Shown in pieces: positions 22,395-34,046 of a DNA stretch of 64,000 nt (its first letter is position 1; every line of letters begins with the position of its first letter). The stretch covers positions 28,028,513-28,092,512 of the forward strand of contig OY743181.1 of assembly GCA_963555705.1 (NCBI GenBank), given 5' to 3'. The stretch comes from Ligustrum vulgare (Eukaryota > Streptophyta > Magnoliopsida > Lamiales > Oleaceae). Below the pieces are notes generated by a model. It did no database searches and was not told where the DNA came from. It worked only from the letters and a program-made list of their open reading frames with translations. A program made the position numbers and the translations under genes.

Positions 22395-24720
22395 ATGACT
22401 TTCATACCAGTTTCTTATTTTGGTGAATTCGTGGTTGATGAAAATCTGCGATGGTCATGGAAATAAACAAGTGATCAAAACATTTCTGTAATTTTGTTAA
22501 CTCCAGGTATGTCATTTACAGACATGTACAGCAAACTACAAGATCAACTCGAAGTTAATCCATCTGAATATGATATGAAATTTGGATTTCTATATAACTC
22601 TAATTCTACTGTTGCATTACCACCCTTGTTTGTTACTTCTGATGTGCAAATTACGTGGTTAATTGAGGCGAATAAAAAGGAAACTATTCCTCTATGTGTA
22701 ACTTTAGTACGAAAGGATACCCCCGATAATCAGAATGAAGAATTCGATGGGGGGGATCAGAATGTGAATGATATTTGGGACACATTAGAAATAGTTCGTG
22801 AGGATGATGATGTTATCCCTGATACAGTTCCTCTTATCACCCATAGAGGTCACGATGTAGTCGGAGACAATCAGGAGGACATTCCATTTACAAACAATGA
22901 TCTGATTAATTTATCCAGACGCCAACATGAGCACTTCAAGAACTCACAGGCTGGGTCAAGTTCACGATCGACTAATTGTTCACGTGTGGTTCCAGATGAT
23001 GAAGATTTGGAAGTCCAGCAATTATTTAATACCAAGCAAGATCTCCAAGAAGCGGTGCACAGTATTGCACTTAAGCACAATTTCGAGTTTAAAGCGAAGA
23101 AGTTATATAGGAGTACCTACACAATTGTCTGTGTAGATGATAATTGTAGTTGGCGTCTGCGAGCAACGAGGATGGACACAAATCAATTCTTCGTAGTTCT
23201 CAAGTATGCACGAGAGCATACTTGTCAAGTGGGCATTCATCGAAATGATCACAGACAAGCTCGTTCATGGTTTATAGGACGACAGATAATGCATAAGTTT
23301 GATGACCCAAGGACTATTTACAGACCCAGAAACATCATTAACGATGTGCAGAGAGATTTTGGGGTGACCATGAGCTACCAGAAGGCCTGGAAGGCTAGAG
23401 AATGTGCGTTAGAGGATTTAATGGGTTCACCCGAGGAAAGTTATGCGAAATTAGCCAGGTATTGTCATAACATGTCGAGAACTAATCCTGGTTCGACATT
23501 CTTTATTGAGGATGACGATGACAATCGCTTCAAGTATTTTTTCATGGCTCTTGGACAATGTATAAATGGATTTAGAAGATCGATGCGACCTCTAATTCTA
23601 GTAGATGGTACAACATTGAAAGCTAGATATGAAGGGAAGTTAATTATTGCTACATGTCAAGATGCCAACATTCAAATATACCCTCTTGCGTTCGGCATAG
23701 TGGATAGCGAAAATGATCTAGTGATGAATTGGTTTTTCTCAAAGTTGAGGGAAGTAATTGGAGATGTCCATGAGCTTGCTTTTATAACTGATCGCGAAAT
23801 TTCTATCATAAATGGTATAGCTGAAGTTTTTCCCGAGGCACACCACGGTTATTGCATGTACCATATACAAGGAAGTTTGAAGACGACGTACCGTGGTACT
23901 GGGATTGTTGCCTTGTTTAAGAGAGCGGCAGAGGCTTACACTTTTGAAGATTATAATAAGTTTATGATTGAAATAAATAACAAGAGTGAGAAAGCCTCGG
24001 TGTACTTAATAGATAAATTGGGGATTTAACATATGGCACGGTGTCAATTTCCAGGACGTTGATACAATATGATGACGTCAAATAATGTGGAGTCTTTGAA
24101 TGCATTATTCAAGAAGGATCGAGAGTTACCAATTCTGTCAATGATTGAGAACATTAGGGAGAAGTTACAGGTTTGGTTTCACGATAGACGCGAGGAATCT
24201 CAATCATGCACATCTTATCTCACCCCTGCCATGGAAACCAAACTCTTCAAGACATTAGACCTGGCTAGAAGGTTGGACGTAGAGCCACTTGATCAGTTTA
24301 GATTCAACGTTGTATGCGGACGTAATGTTGGTTATGTTGTGGACTTGAATGAGAACACGTGCACGTGTAAACAGTTTCAGCTTGAGCGCTTTCCATGCGC
24401 TCATGCAGTTGCAGTTGCTAGACATAGGGGCTTTTCACCACAGTCATTATCAACTGAGTACTATACGACTACTTTTTGGAGAGAAGCATATGCTGAAACT
24501 ATTTCCTCTACCAAATGAGGATGAGTGGGAACTTCCCGAACACTTGCTCCCGCTTGATAATTTATTGCCATCGAATGTCCGAAGACGTACTCATGGACGT
24601 GTACGTACGTCTAGAATACCATCTACTGGAGAGTTTCCCAGACCGCGAAAGTGCAGCAGGTGCAGCGCAGTCGGTCATACTCGCCAAACTTGTACTAGTC
24701 AGATTCCCTTGAATAATTAA
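22395..24720 (+). pseudogene. mudrA: MULE transposase (mudrA-type) pseudogene
   Basis: From ATG 22395 the frame reads MTFIPVSYFGEFVVDENL, meets TAA at 22464, then stays open to TAA at 24027. It contains a MuDR N-terminal zinc-binding-like region (CVDDNCSWRLRATRMD), the MULE DDE core starting LILVDGTTLKARYEG, then FITDREISIINGI and HHGYCMYHI. After a second nearby stop (TGA 24060) the same frame continues with MMTSNNVESLNALFKK and the SWIM finger CTCKQFQLERFPCAHA. A frameshift near 24505 leads to PNEDEWELPEHL and a CCHC-type knuckle, CSRCSAVGHTRQTC. Three stops and one frameshift, all shared with the second copy, make it a recent pseudogene; the order of domains is complete. Confidence 0.9.
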
Positions 24721-24946
24721 TTTTATCACTATTAAAACTTTTACTGTAATTGTAGTGTTGTTGATAATAAATTATCTTATTTTGTCTATGTTAAAAAGTT
24801 CGTGAATAGCTTATTAAACGGTGAAAGATGATAAATGTTTCTTGTGGAAAAAAAAGATATTTTAGGGTTTAGGGTATAGTTTTCTATTTTGGGGTTTGGG
24901 GTTTAGGGTATAGTTTTCTATTTTGGGGTTTGTGGTTTAGGGTTTA

Positions 24947-24979
<33 letters not shown>

Positions 24980-25126
24980 CTATTTTTTTGTTCCAAAAAA
25001 TATATTGTTATCTATACCTGTGAGGCAATTTATTCAACTAAAGAAATTGACGGTAATAAAAAAAATTGACAAATAAATATATATACACAATTACATATAA
25101 AAACTATATTTTTACATTTCTAAATC
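24721..25126. other. Spacer with telomere-like repeats between convergent MULE genes
   Basis: 24861-24874 is two TTTAGGG units. 24934-24953 has GGTTTAGGGTTTAGGGTTTA. Between them a unit of about 34 bp with TTTAGGGTATAGTTTTCTAT is repeated twice. A (TA)n tract follows at 24953-24979. The rest is AT-rich and probably 3' UTR of both genes. Confidence 0.85.
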
Positions 25127-26392
25127 TTATGGATCACAATTGTAGGTAAATAAATCAGTAGCCAACTTTATTCTCCACTTCTGTATATGTTCTTGATTGA
25201 TCATCTTGACATCTCGTCCGATGCTCAAGAGCTCAATATATTTTATTGCAAAAATCCCGCAATCTCCACTGTAAGTTAAAAAAAAAGCTTTAGTGAAATA
25301 AATGAATATAGTTAAGAATTTAATTAAATACTAGAATACGAGTATAAGAAAATTTACCTGACACCTTGTTTGGAAATCCCCTTGATCCTCTCAATGGCTA
25401 GTACATCATCGACATGAATTCCAGCACGCTTAGCCATTAGAGGAACAATGAATGCCAAGGGCATCAGAGTTTCTTGGAGCTGGGTCTCTGTGAAACAACC
25501 ATGTTCGGAGTTGTACACATACATTTTCGATTCGGCGAACACGACCTCAACAGCAATGATGTGCGAGTTCCCGATCACCGGAATATAGATGTGTGTACAA
25601 CCCGTCCACGACTGGCCACACACGGGCTCTGCCCCTACCACGTAGTCCAACATGTAATCTGGAAACACGTACGAGGTAGGGTTGCTTTCGAACATTGAGT
25701 ACTCAATGTCGACAGCATTTTTAAAGCCGCAACACAAGATCACTCGCCCGGGAAAGCCGAACGATTTCGGGTACCTACTAGTCCGATCGCGCAGCAACTC
25801 CATCGCAAGATCAACATGCTACAACATAAAATATAAGCGAATTAAATATTATTTAATCAACAAATAATATAGTGAGTTCACATAATTACGATTATGCACT
25901 CACATCTTCGGCAAGCCAAGCTCCGCTTCTGAGGACTATTGCGAACCAATCTTTGGCATCCGATATTGTTGTATTCCCAATAGCGAAGCGAAACCTGAAT
26001 GAATAAATAATTAGAGATTCATATATAATCATTTTTACAGTTAAGAAATAAATAAACAAGTAAATAACAAACTTACTTCGACTTAAGTTGAGAGTACCAC
26101 ATATCGAACACCTTTTGCTTCGCCGGATCGACTTCGCGGAATAAGTTGACATAAGTGCCGTCCACGAATGTCCTCTTCTTCGCCTCGGTCGTGAAGGGAG
26201 AAAGAACATGCTGTGAGAGTTGTCTTGTCCTCTTACTTATAATCTGCTCCTTCACCTCGACAGTACGTTTCCGTCCCCTCTTCTCGACCATATCCGTCAG
26301 CCGCTCAGTCGACTCATCCTCCGGCACCTCCGACACCCGAGGCACCTCCTCCTCCTCCGCCTCCCGATGCACCTCCTCCTCCACTCGAGGCA

Positions 26393-28428
26393 TGTTCGCT
26401 CAAAATAGTGTACCGCAAGCGCACGAGTCGCGTACAAGTAATAAAGTGGACTTTTTGAGTCCGGGTTGTCGATCCCACGAGGAATGTTTACTTTAGATTA
26501 TACAACTTTAATTAATTTAATTCTAACAATAAAAGAAACACACAATTAAAAGTTTGTTTTGGAAAATACTAAATTAAAGAAACTAATTTGAAACCAAATT
26601 AAAATAAGGAAAATGAAAGATAAAACGTGGTTGGGATTCATGATTTCATTTAACCGTCGCCTAATTAATTTCTCAACATACAAATTAACAAATTACTCAT
26701 TTACAATGTTAGACCCGATTTTCCAAGCTTAGCCAATTACCTCTCTCGAGTGAAATCAACCCTAATCAATTGGTCTAACCTACTATATCTCTATGTCGAT
26801 TAAGGCCCAATCAATTGCATTAACTCTTTGTGAAAATTGCTCAATGGATCATCTAGGGTTTAAGGTATATCTCTATCCTTAACAAGAACCTAGAGCATTT
26901 GTTATTTGGTCTAAAATGCATAATATCTCTCGATTATCATACACTTCACAAAACACATATTTGGTGATCAAGCAAACACATGTAATAATCTCAATAACAA
27001 ACACACATGAAATAAGCATTTAATCAAATAGCAAATATTAAAATTAATCCAAACTAGGTTAAATTCCATCAATCATCCCAACGTGCAAAAGTTAGCTAAA
27101 CATGCGTTCGGAAATTAATAATAATATAAGGCAGTAAAATAAAACCCGGAATTAGAAATTGTGGAAATTGCATCAAGGTCCTCCAACTATCGCTTGAAGT
27201 GCAAATCAGTCCCTGCACTTTAAATCATTTGCAATTCAGTCCCTAGCAATGTTTATGTCTGAAATCAGCACTTCCAGCAACTCTTTCCTGGTTGCAGCAG
27301 TAATTTCAGCAGTCCAGACCAGTAGCAGATTCCAGCTTCTTCTTCCTTCCTCAGCACAGCCTCCAGTTATCAGTTGCACAGGCAGCCTGCAATCTTCTTC
27401 CTTCCTCAGCACAGCCTCCAGTTAAGCAGTTTCAATCACAAGCATCAGCAGTCAGCAAATCCTCCTTCTGGCTCTTCTCTCAACTGCACAGGTTTCTACC
27501 TCCAGCAATAGCAGTTAATTAATTCAGCTGCAACAATCACCAGCTGCCCTTGTTCTCACAGCAGTCAGCCTGCAAATTTCCTTCAGCTTCAAACCAGCAG
27601 CTGCGTTTTCTCAGCTCCAGTAGTAATACCAGCAGCGTTCCAGCAATCAGCAGCAGTTCAGGCGGTAAGCTCTCCTTCTTTTAACCATTAGCTGCTGTCA
27701 CCAGCTCAGTTACCAGTCTGCAATTTCGCCTTCTTGCTGCCTTCTGTCTCAGCAACTCCGAGCAACCAGCAGTCTGTTTTTCTCTCCTTCCTCCTGCTGC
27801 TGTCACCAGCAGTCCTCTATCTAAAAGAACCAGCAACTCCTCAGCAGCTACCACTTTCAGGCAGAAGCAGTAGCGGCTTCCTTCCCTCCAGCAGCAGTGT
27901 CTAAGTTGAGTCCCCTGGTTCCTCTCTCCTTTCCTATATGCTCCCTCCCGATTTGCTCTGGTTTGTGTGTGTATATATATGTATATCCCTGAATCTCCAG
28001 CGTGCCCCAACTCATCCACCAAGCTGCCCATGCTTTCTTCCATGTTTCCAGCCTGTTTTCTCTTCTTCCAACCTTGTTTCCAGCTTTTCCATCATTCCAG
28101 CCGACATCATGCGTTTATTCTATCTTTTTGCCATGCTTCACATGGTTTTCTGTCCAGCCCTATTTGTCAAATTGCACTTTTGGTCCTTCAACTTTTGAGA
28201 TGTTGCAATTAAGTTCCCGAACTTTTGATTTCTTTCAATTAGGTCCTTGGACATCAAATTTGCTTATCTTTTAGCTCAATTGCACTCCAATCTTATCCAT
28301 TTGCTTTCCAATTGAGTTTGTACCTAATTTTACAAGATAAACACAATTTATAAGTAGATATTTGCTCAATTTGTCAATTAAATTGTCTATTTAAAAGCAC
28401 AATAAGTGTGTAAAACGCACACTTATCA
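26393..28428 (-). repeat. 3' LTR of copy A
   Basis: 2036 bp. The 27270-27950 part is CAGCAG- and CTTCC-rich, unlike the AT-rich rest. Several open frames of 80-120 codons in it are in repetitive sequence with no recognised product. The + strand end (about 28180-28260) contains TTGGTCCTTCAACTTTTG-type units. Confidence 0.95.
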
Positions 28429-28442
28429 CACCCCCAAACTTG
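28429..28442 (-). other. Polypurine tract of copy A
   Basis: The minus strand reads CAAGTTTGGGGGTG immediately before the 3' LTR start TGATAAG. Next to it at 28447-28467 is a perfect 9-bp inverted repeat, TTTTGCTCG with CGAGCAAAA, separated by three bases. Confidence 0.9.
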
Positions 28443-29024
28443 AGCTTTTGCTCGTCTCGAGCAAAATTATCTACTAGTGCAATCAAGTAATGTGAAATAT
28501 AGATCAACAATGTTAGATAACATGCAAATTACTCATGAGTGCAAAATTGTATAATCAATTCAAAAGTGTAATTCCAAATAATGCTACAAAAAAGAAGTTT
28601 AGCTTATCCGATGTTCGATCGGTGTGTGTGTGTGCATAGTCACTTTCAATTGTTAATTAAGTTTCGAGAATATTGATGGGTAAAGAGGTTTCAAGTCAAA
28701 ACTAACCCACCATTAGTGGTCAATTCTTTCCTTTCCCACTCGTGACATTCATCCCCCAATACATATTTTTCTTTCCTCTCCCGGGATGCAATTCTAGAGG
28801 TTACTCTCAAATCACTCTTTTCTTTTTTCACTCTAGTTTGGGTGTGTTTTACCGACAATCTCGACAACCTAGAAATGCAGTGACTCTCCACTAATGAGTG
28901 CTTCGACATTCAAGTATATACTAAGCAATTCAAACCCATTATTCATCTAAGCCCTTATGCAAGTACAAATGCATGATTTTTAACAACTAGCATGATGAAT
29001 ACTCGTGTATTCACCACTCCCTTA

Positions 29025-29365
29025 AGCTTTCTAATTGACCCATGTAGCGAGCTTTAGGTCGGCAACTCCCCGATTTTTTAGATCAAAGGGTACCAGGTTT
29101 CAAAATACCCCTACGAACTTATTAACTCGAGTCAAAAAGGCTACGAAGTGGGGGTAGACTTATTAAGCGAATGCAATGATAATGTGCTTTTTTTTTTTTT
29201 TTTTAAGTGTGTGTGTGAGTACCCTACTCATTAAGCTTTCTAATTGACCCATGTAGCGAGCTTTCGGCCGATGACTCCCAAGTTTCAAACTTAAGGCACC
29301 AAGTTTCAAGATACTCCTACGGGCTTAATTACTCGAGTCAAAAAGGCTTCGAGATAGGGCAATGC
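29025..29365 (-). repeat. Duplicated block of about 200 bp inside the retrotransposon interior
   Basis: Two diverged units both begin TTAAGCTTTCTAATTGACCC (near 29021 and 29233), include GTAGCGAGCTTT, and end ACTCGAGTCAAAAAGGCT. A poly-T and GTGTGT tract separates them. Non-coding. Both units are present in all three internal domains of the window. Confidence 0.88.
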
Positions 29366-30514
29366 AATGCAAATATTAAAATGGGCTAGAACTTTAGCAT
29401 ACGGTCATTACTTAGCTTATACTTGGCGAAATACACTCCACACAAAATTTATTTCCAACATGCATGGAATCACCACACGTCTAGACCGTCTCCTTTACCG
29501 GGTCGACCACCCCCAAACTTGTCTTACAATAGGATCAAGAGATTTAGAGCATTCGGAAATATTTGATAGGTTGATAAAAATTAACAATACAAGCTCACAA
29601 CCTAGTTCTTCTACTCCATTAACTTCTTCACCCTTCAACAATTCCTAAACTTCACCAACAATCAATCATGACTATTGTGCTCAAGATAAATATGATCTTG
29701 CATGGATAAGCATTTTGTAAAAGTAGACACAAGTAGCATATTGGTCATAAATCATGAATCAATAACAATTTTAAACATCTAAGTAATCCTGGCCACCGCA
29801 AGGCTATCTAACATGTCAATACACAATAGGAAATCACCCCCAAACTTGAAATGCACATTGTCCTCAATGTGTAAAATAGAATCAAAGTAAGAGGAAAGAA
29901 GTTACTAGACATCCCAAGAAGTGGTAGGGCACTCATAAGTAGTTTTGGGTATGTGAGCTCTCATTGCAATCATCAACGATCCACCCCCAAACTTGTGTTG
30001 AAACCTCCAATCAATTGAACACAAATTTCTCCAATGAGGCATTTCATCGAACACCTTGTGAGCATCCTCTGAAAACACAAGAAAAGAGTAGATATTAAGT
30101 GGTGAATGACCAAAAAATTTAAATTACATTCATCATCTCAATTCTAACTCATAAATCCAATGTAATTTACCCATCCACATCAATATTAAATCACACTTGA
30201 AGATAAAAGATAATATGAACCAAGTGATTTAAAAATAAGTTTTAAGCAAATTTTGACTTTGAAAGTTTGATATGAGTATATGCTAGAATTAAATGAGAAT
30301 GTATTAGAGCTATTTCACAATACCCAACTTGAGGAAAATAATTATGGAAGATAAAGATTTGACCTAGCTAACTTATTTGCAAAAATGTAAATAAAATGCA
30401 AGAAGGTAAATAATATGCAAAAAATAAAAATAAAGCAAGTAAAGGATAGAGAATGGGTTGCCTCCCATTAAGCGCTATTTTAAAGTCATAAGCTCGACTT
30501 TCCGCACAAATTCT

Positions 30515-31282
30515 TCATGGCACTCTAAATATAGCTTTTGATGCCTTCCCCATTTTTCTTCTTTTGGCTTTGCCCCACTCTTCATTTGATCTAAACACTT
30601 GCACCTTGCTCCTTGCAAAGTCATGGGACTTGCCTATTCCCTCCAATTCAAACTCAACTAAGTAGACTTGCACCTCCTCAAGTGGCTTAATCACAAAATC
30701 AATTATTGGGCAATCAATGAAGTTGAGAGAATTTGATTTAATCTCTTCCTCATTAATTGCCACTCCTCCAAGCGATTCTTTTGTGATTAAATTGTCATTC
30801 TCTTCAAGCTCATCTTCTTTAGTTGATGTCTCCTCGGATTGAATGACCGATCCATAAGTTGAATCCATGGGCAACGGCAAGTTTTTCCTATTAATTCCCA
30901 AGAGTGGGTTATACCTCCACATTTGAAATCCTTCCCAATACATGGCATCCCCCATAAGCATATCATCTTCATCCAAATTGGCAAGCTCATTGTAATACTT
31001 TGCAAGTACCTTCTCATTCAATAGTGGAGGACCATCTCCCACAAGAGTGATGTCCTCATCCCAATCATCCGGTACACAATCTCCCAAGAGCATGTAACTC
31101 ACATCCGATGTATCAATTGCTTGTTTTCGGCATTTCAAATATTGTCTAAACCCAATAAGCTTCGACGTAATCAAACTATTGCCCGAAAACAAACATTGTC
31201 CATTACAATGCATCTTGTAACAAATTTCACAACTTGAATATTCTTCAAGCATGTATTCATCACCCATGTTGAGATTGTTCAT
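30515..31282 (-). CDS. 255-aa protein of the non-autonomous LTR element
   Basis: This is the only long ORF in the interior. It starts 181 nt after the PBS, where gag begins in ordinary elements. Residues about 18-30 read CEICYKMHCNGQC, a C-X2-C-X3-H-X4-C arrangement like the zinc knuckle in gag of Athila/Tat-type elements. The remainder is acidic, with SYMLLGDCVPDDWDEDITLV, LANLDEDDMLMGDAMYW and SEETSTKEDELEENDN, ending in a basic tail (KAKRRKMGKASKAIF). I recognise no domain there. No signal peptide or membrane segment. The ORF is open in all three interiors of the window, with one residue change (Arg to Gly near residue 125). It could be a residual gag RNA-binding module fused to unknown sequence, or a captured host fragment; function unknown. 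Confidence 0.7.
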   Translation of the reverse strand: MNNLNMGDEYMLEEYSSCEICYKMHCNGQCLFSGNSLITSKLIGFRQYLKCRKQAIDTSDVSYMLLGDCVPDDWDEDITLVGDGPPLLNEKVLAKYYNELANLDEDDMLMGDAMYWEGFQMWRYNPLLGINRKNLPLPMDSTYGSVIQSEETSTKEDELEENDNLITKESLGGVAINEEEIKSNSLNFIDCPIIDFVIKPLEEVQVYLVEFELEGIGKSHDFARSKVQVFRSNEEWGKAKRRKMGKASKAIFRVP

Positions 31283-31463
31283 TGCAATTGCTTTCCTATT
31301 TTGCCAATATTAGAATCAAATATATACATAGAAAGAAAACCAAACACAAGAAAGATTAGAATAGTGGTGGTTAACCAAATGTAATAAAATAAAACATAAA
31401 ACAAAAATAATTACAAATTGTTAAAACTAAAATTAACTAAAGTAATAATCAAAGTAAAAACAT

Positions 31464-31481
31464 TCCCCGGCAACGGCGCCA
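31464..31481 (-). other. Primer binding site (tRNA-Asp type) of copy A
   Basis: The minus strand reads TGGCGCCGTTGCCGGGGA, complementary to the 3' end of plant tRNA-Asp including CCA. It lies six bases inside the 5' LTR (31488). Confidence 0.92.
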
Positions 31482-31487
31482 AACACT

Positions 31488-33523
31488 TGTTCGCTCAAAA
31501 TAGTGTACCGCAAGCGCACGGGTCGCGTACAAGTAATAAAGTGGACTTTTTGAGTCCGGGTTGTCGATCCCACGAGGAATGTTTACTTTAGATTATACAA
31601 CTTTAATTAATTTAATTCTAACAATAAAAGAAACACACAATTAAAAGTTTGTTTTGGAAAATACTAAATTAAAGAAACTAATTTGAAACCAAATTAAAAT
31701 AAGGAAAATGAAAGATAAAACGTGGTTGGGATTCATGATTTCATTTAACCGTCGCCTAATTAATTTCTCAACATACAAATTAACAAATTACTCATTTACA
31801 ATGTTAGACCCGATTTTTCAAGCTTAGCCAATTACCTCTCTCGAGTGAAATCAACCCTAATCAATTGGTCTAACCTACTATATCTCTATGTCGATTAAGG
31901 CCCAATCAATTGCATTAACTCTTTGTGAAAATTGCTCAATGGATCATCTAGGGTTTAAGGTATATCTCTATCCTTAACAAGAACCTAGAGCATTTGTTAT
32001 TTGGTCTAAAATGCATAATATCTCTCGATTATCATACACTTCACAAAACACATATTTGGTGATCAAGCAAACACATGTAATAATCTCAATAACAAACACA
32101 CATGAAATAAGCATTTAATCAAATAGCAAATATTAAAATTAATCCAAACTAGGTTAAATTCCATCAATCATCCCAACGTGCAAAAGTTAGCTAAACATGC
32201 GTTCGGAAATTAATAATAACATAAGGCAGTAAAATAAAACCCGGAATTAGAAATTGTGGAAATTGCATCAAGGTCCTCCAACTATCGCTTGAAGTGCAAA
32301 TCAGTCCCTGCACTTTAAATCATTTGCAATTCAGTCCCTAGCAATGTTTATGTCTGAAATCAGCACTTCCAGCAACTCTTTCCTGGTTGCAGCAGTAATT
32401 TCAGCAGTCCAGACCAGTAGCAGATTCCAGCTTCTTCTTCCTTCCTCAGCACAGCCTCCAGTTATCAGTTGCACAGGCAGCCTGCAATCTTCTTCCTTCC
32501 TCAGCACAGCCTCCAGTTAAGCAGTTTCAATCACAAGCATCAGCAGTCAGCAAATCCTCCTTCTGGCTCTTCTCTCAACTGCACAGGTTTCTACCTCCAG
32601 CAATAGCAGTTAATTAATTCAGCTGCAACAATCACCAGCTGCCCTTGTTCTCACAGCAGTCAGCCTGCAAATTTCCTTCAGCTTCAAACCAGCAGCTGCG
32701 TTTTCTCAGCTCCAGCAGTAATACCAGCAGCGTTCCAGCAATCAGCAGCAGTTCAGGCGGTAAGCTCTCCTTCTTTTAACCATTAGCTGCTGTCACCAGC
32801 TCAGTTACCAGTCTGCAATTTCGCCTTCTTGCTGCCTTCTGTCTCAGCAACTCCGAGCAACCAGCAGTCTGTTTTTCTCTCCTTCCTCCTGCTGCTGTCA
32901 CCAGCAGTCCTCTATCTAAAAGAACCAGCAACTCCTCAGCAGCTACCACTTTCAGGCAGAAGCAGTAGCGGCTTCCTTCCCTCCAGCAGCAGTGTCTAAG
33001 TTGAGTCCCCTGGTTCCTCTCTCCTTTCCTATATGCTCCCTCCCGATTTGCTCTGGTTTGTGTGTGTATATATATGTATATCCCTGAATCTCCAGCGTGC
33101 CCCAACTCATCCACCAAGCTGCCCATGCTTTCTTCCATGTTTCCAGCCTGTTTTCTCTTCTTCCAACCTTGTTTCCAGCTTTTCCATCATTCCAGCCGAC
33201 ATCATGCGTTTATTCTATCTTTTTGCCATGCTTCACATGGTTTTCTGTCCAGCCCTATTTGTCAAATTGCACTTTTGGTCCTTCAACTTTTGAGATGTTG
33301 CAATTAAGTTCCCGAACTTTTGATTTCTTTCAATTAGGTCCTTGGACATCAAATTTGCTTATCTTTTAGCTCAATTGCACTCCAATCTTATCCATTTGCT
33401 TTCCAATTGAGTTTGTACCTAATTTTACAAGATAAACACAATTTATAAGTAGATATTTGCTCAATTTGTCAATTAAATTGTCTATTTAAAAGCACAATAA
33501 GTGTGTAAAACGCACACTTATCA
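31488..33523 (-). repeat. 5' LTR of copy A
   Basis: 2036 bp, same length as the 3' LTR. A minus-strand TATA-like stretch (ATATACATATATATACAC) lies at about 33064-33082 and may be the promoter, with a pyrimidine/CAG-rich transcribed leader downstream. Confidence 0.95.
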
Positions 33524-34046
33524 AGGCACCTCCTCCTGCGGCCCCCGAGGCACCACCTCCTCCTCCCCCCGAGTCACCTCCTCCTCCGGCTCTTGAGGCA
33601 CCACCTCCTCCGCCCTCCGAGTCACCTCCTCCTCCGACACCCGAGGCACCTCCTCCTCCGCCTCCCGATGCACCTCCTCCTCCACTCGAGGTACCTCCTC
33701 CTCCGCCCCCCGAGGCACCACCTCCTCCGCCACACGAGGCACCCCCTCAGTCGGCACCCCGTAGAAATCTTGCTCCGTCATCCGAGCTATCATATCATCC
33801 AGCTCATCATGCTCTGGCATCATATATGAGGCTCCATGCCCATCTCGGAGCTCAACCCTATGGGCGTCGACCTTACCTCCGAGGGCGTCGACCTTACCTC
33901 GGAGCTCATCCCCAAGGGCATGCATCTCATCACGAATGACCCCCACCAGACGCTCAAACAAATCATTAATGTGAGGTACTGGGCGCTGAAAACAAAAATT
34001 ACAATTGACTATTTAACTCAAATATTATAACATGTAAATGTGATCA

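Larger units (their letters stand above)
26393..33523 (-). mobile_element. Non-autonomous LTR retrotransposon (copy A, 7131 bp)
   Basis: LTRs of 2036 bp (26393-28428 and 31488-33523) flank a 3059-bp interior. The 5-bp target duplication AGGCA is at 26388-26392 and 33524-33528. On the minus strand LTRs start TGATAAGTGTGCG and end GAGCGAACA. The PBS matches tRNA-Asp and the PPT is AAGTTTGGGGGTG. The tRNA-Asp PBS and the GGGAGGCAACCCA motif (minus, near 30455-30470) recall Tat/Athila-lineage Ty3/gypsy elements. There is no protease, RT, RNase H or integrase; the only sizeable ORF is 30515-31282. The LTRs differ at about four sites (26426, 26723, 27125, 27621 and their partners), so insertion was recent. 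It sits in the E/P-rich exon of the Ulp1 gene. Confidence 0.95.

Noticed and set aside
27681..28274. Overlapping open frames of 81-120 codons on both strands in the LTRs (also in the other four LTRs)
   Set aside because: They lie in CAGCAG/CTTCC-rich LTR sequence, overlap one another on opposite strands and show no domain. Repetition in five LTRs only reflects LTR copying.
33593..33829. Plus-strand frame of His/Leu/Arg repeats
   Set aside because: It is the antisense of the E/P-rich exon of the Ulp1 gene.
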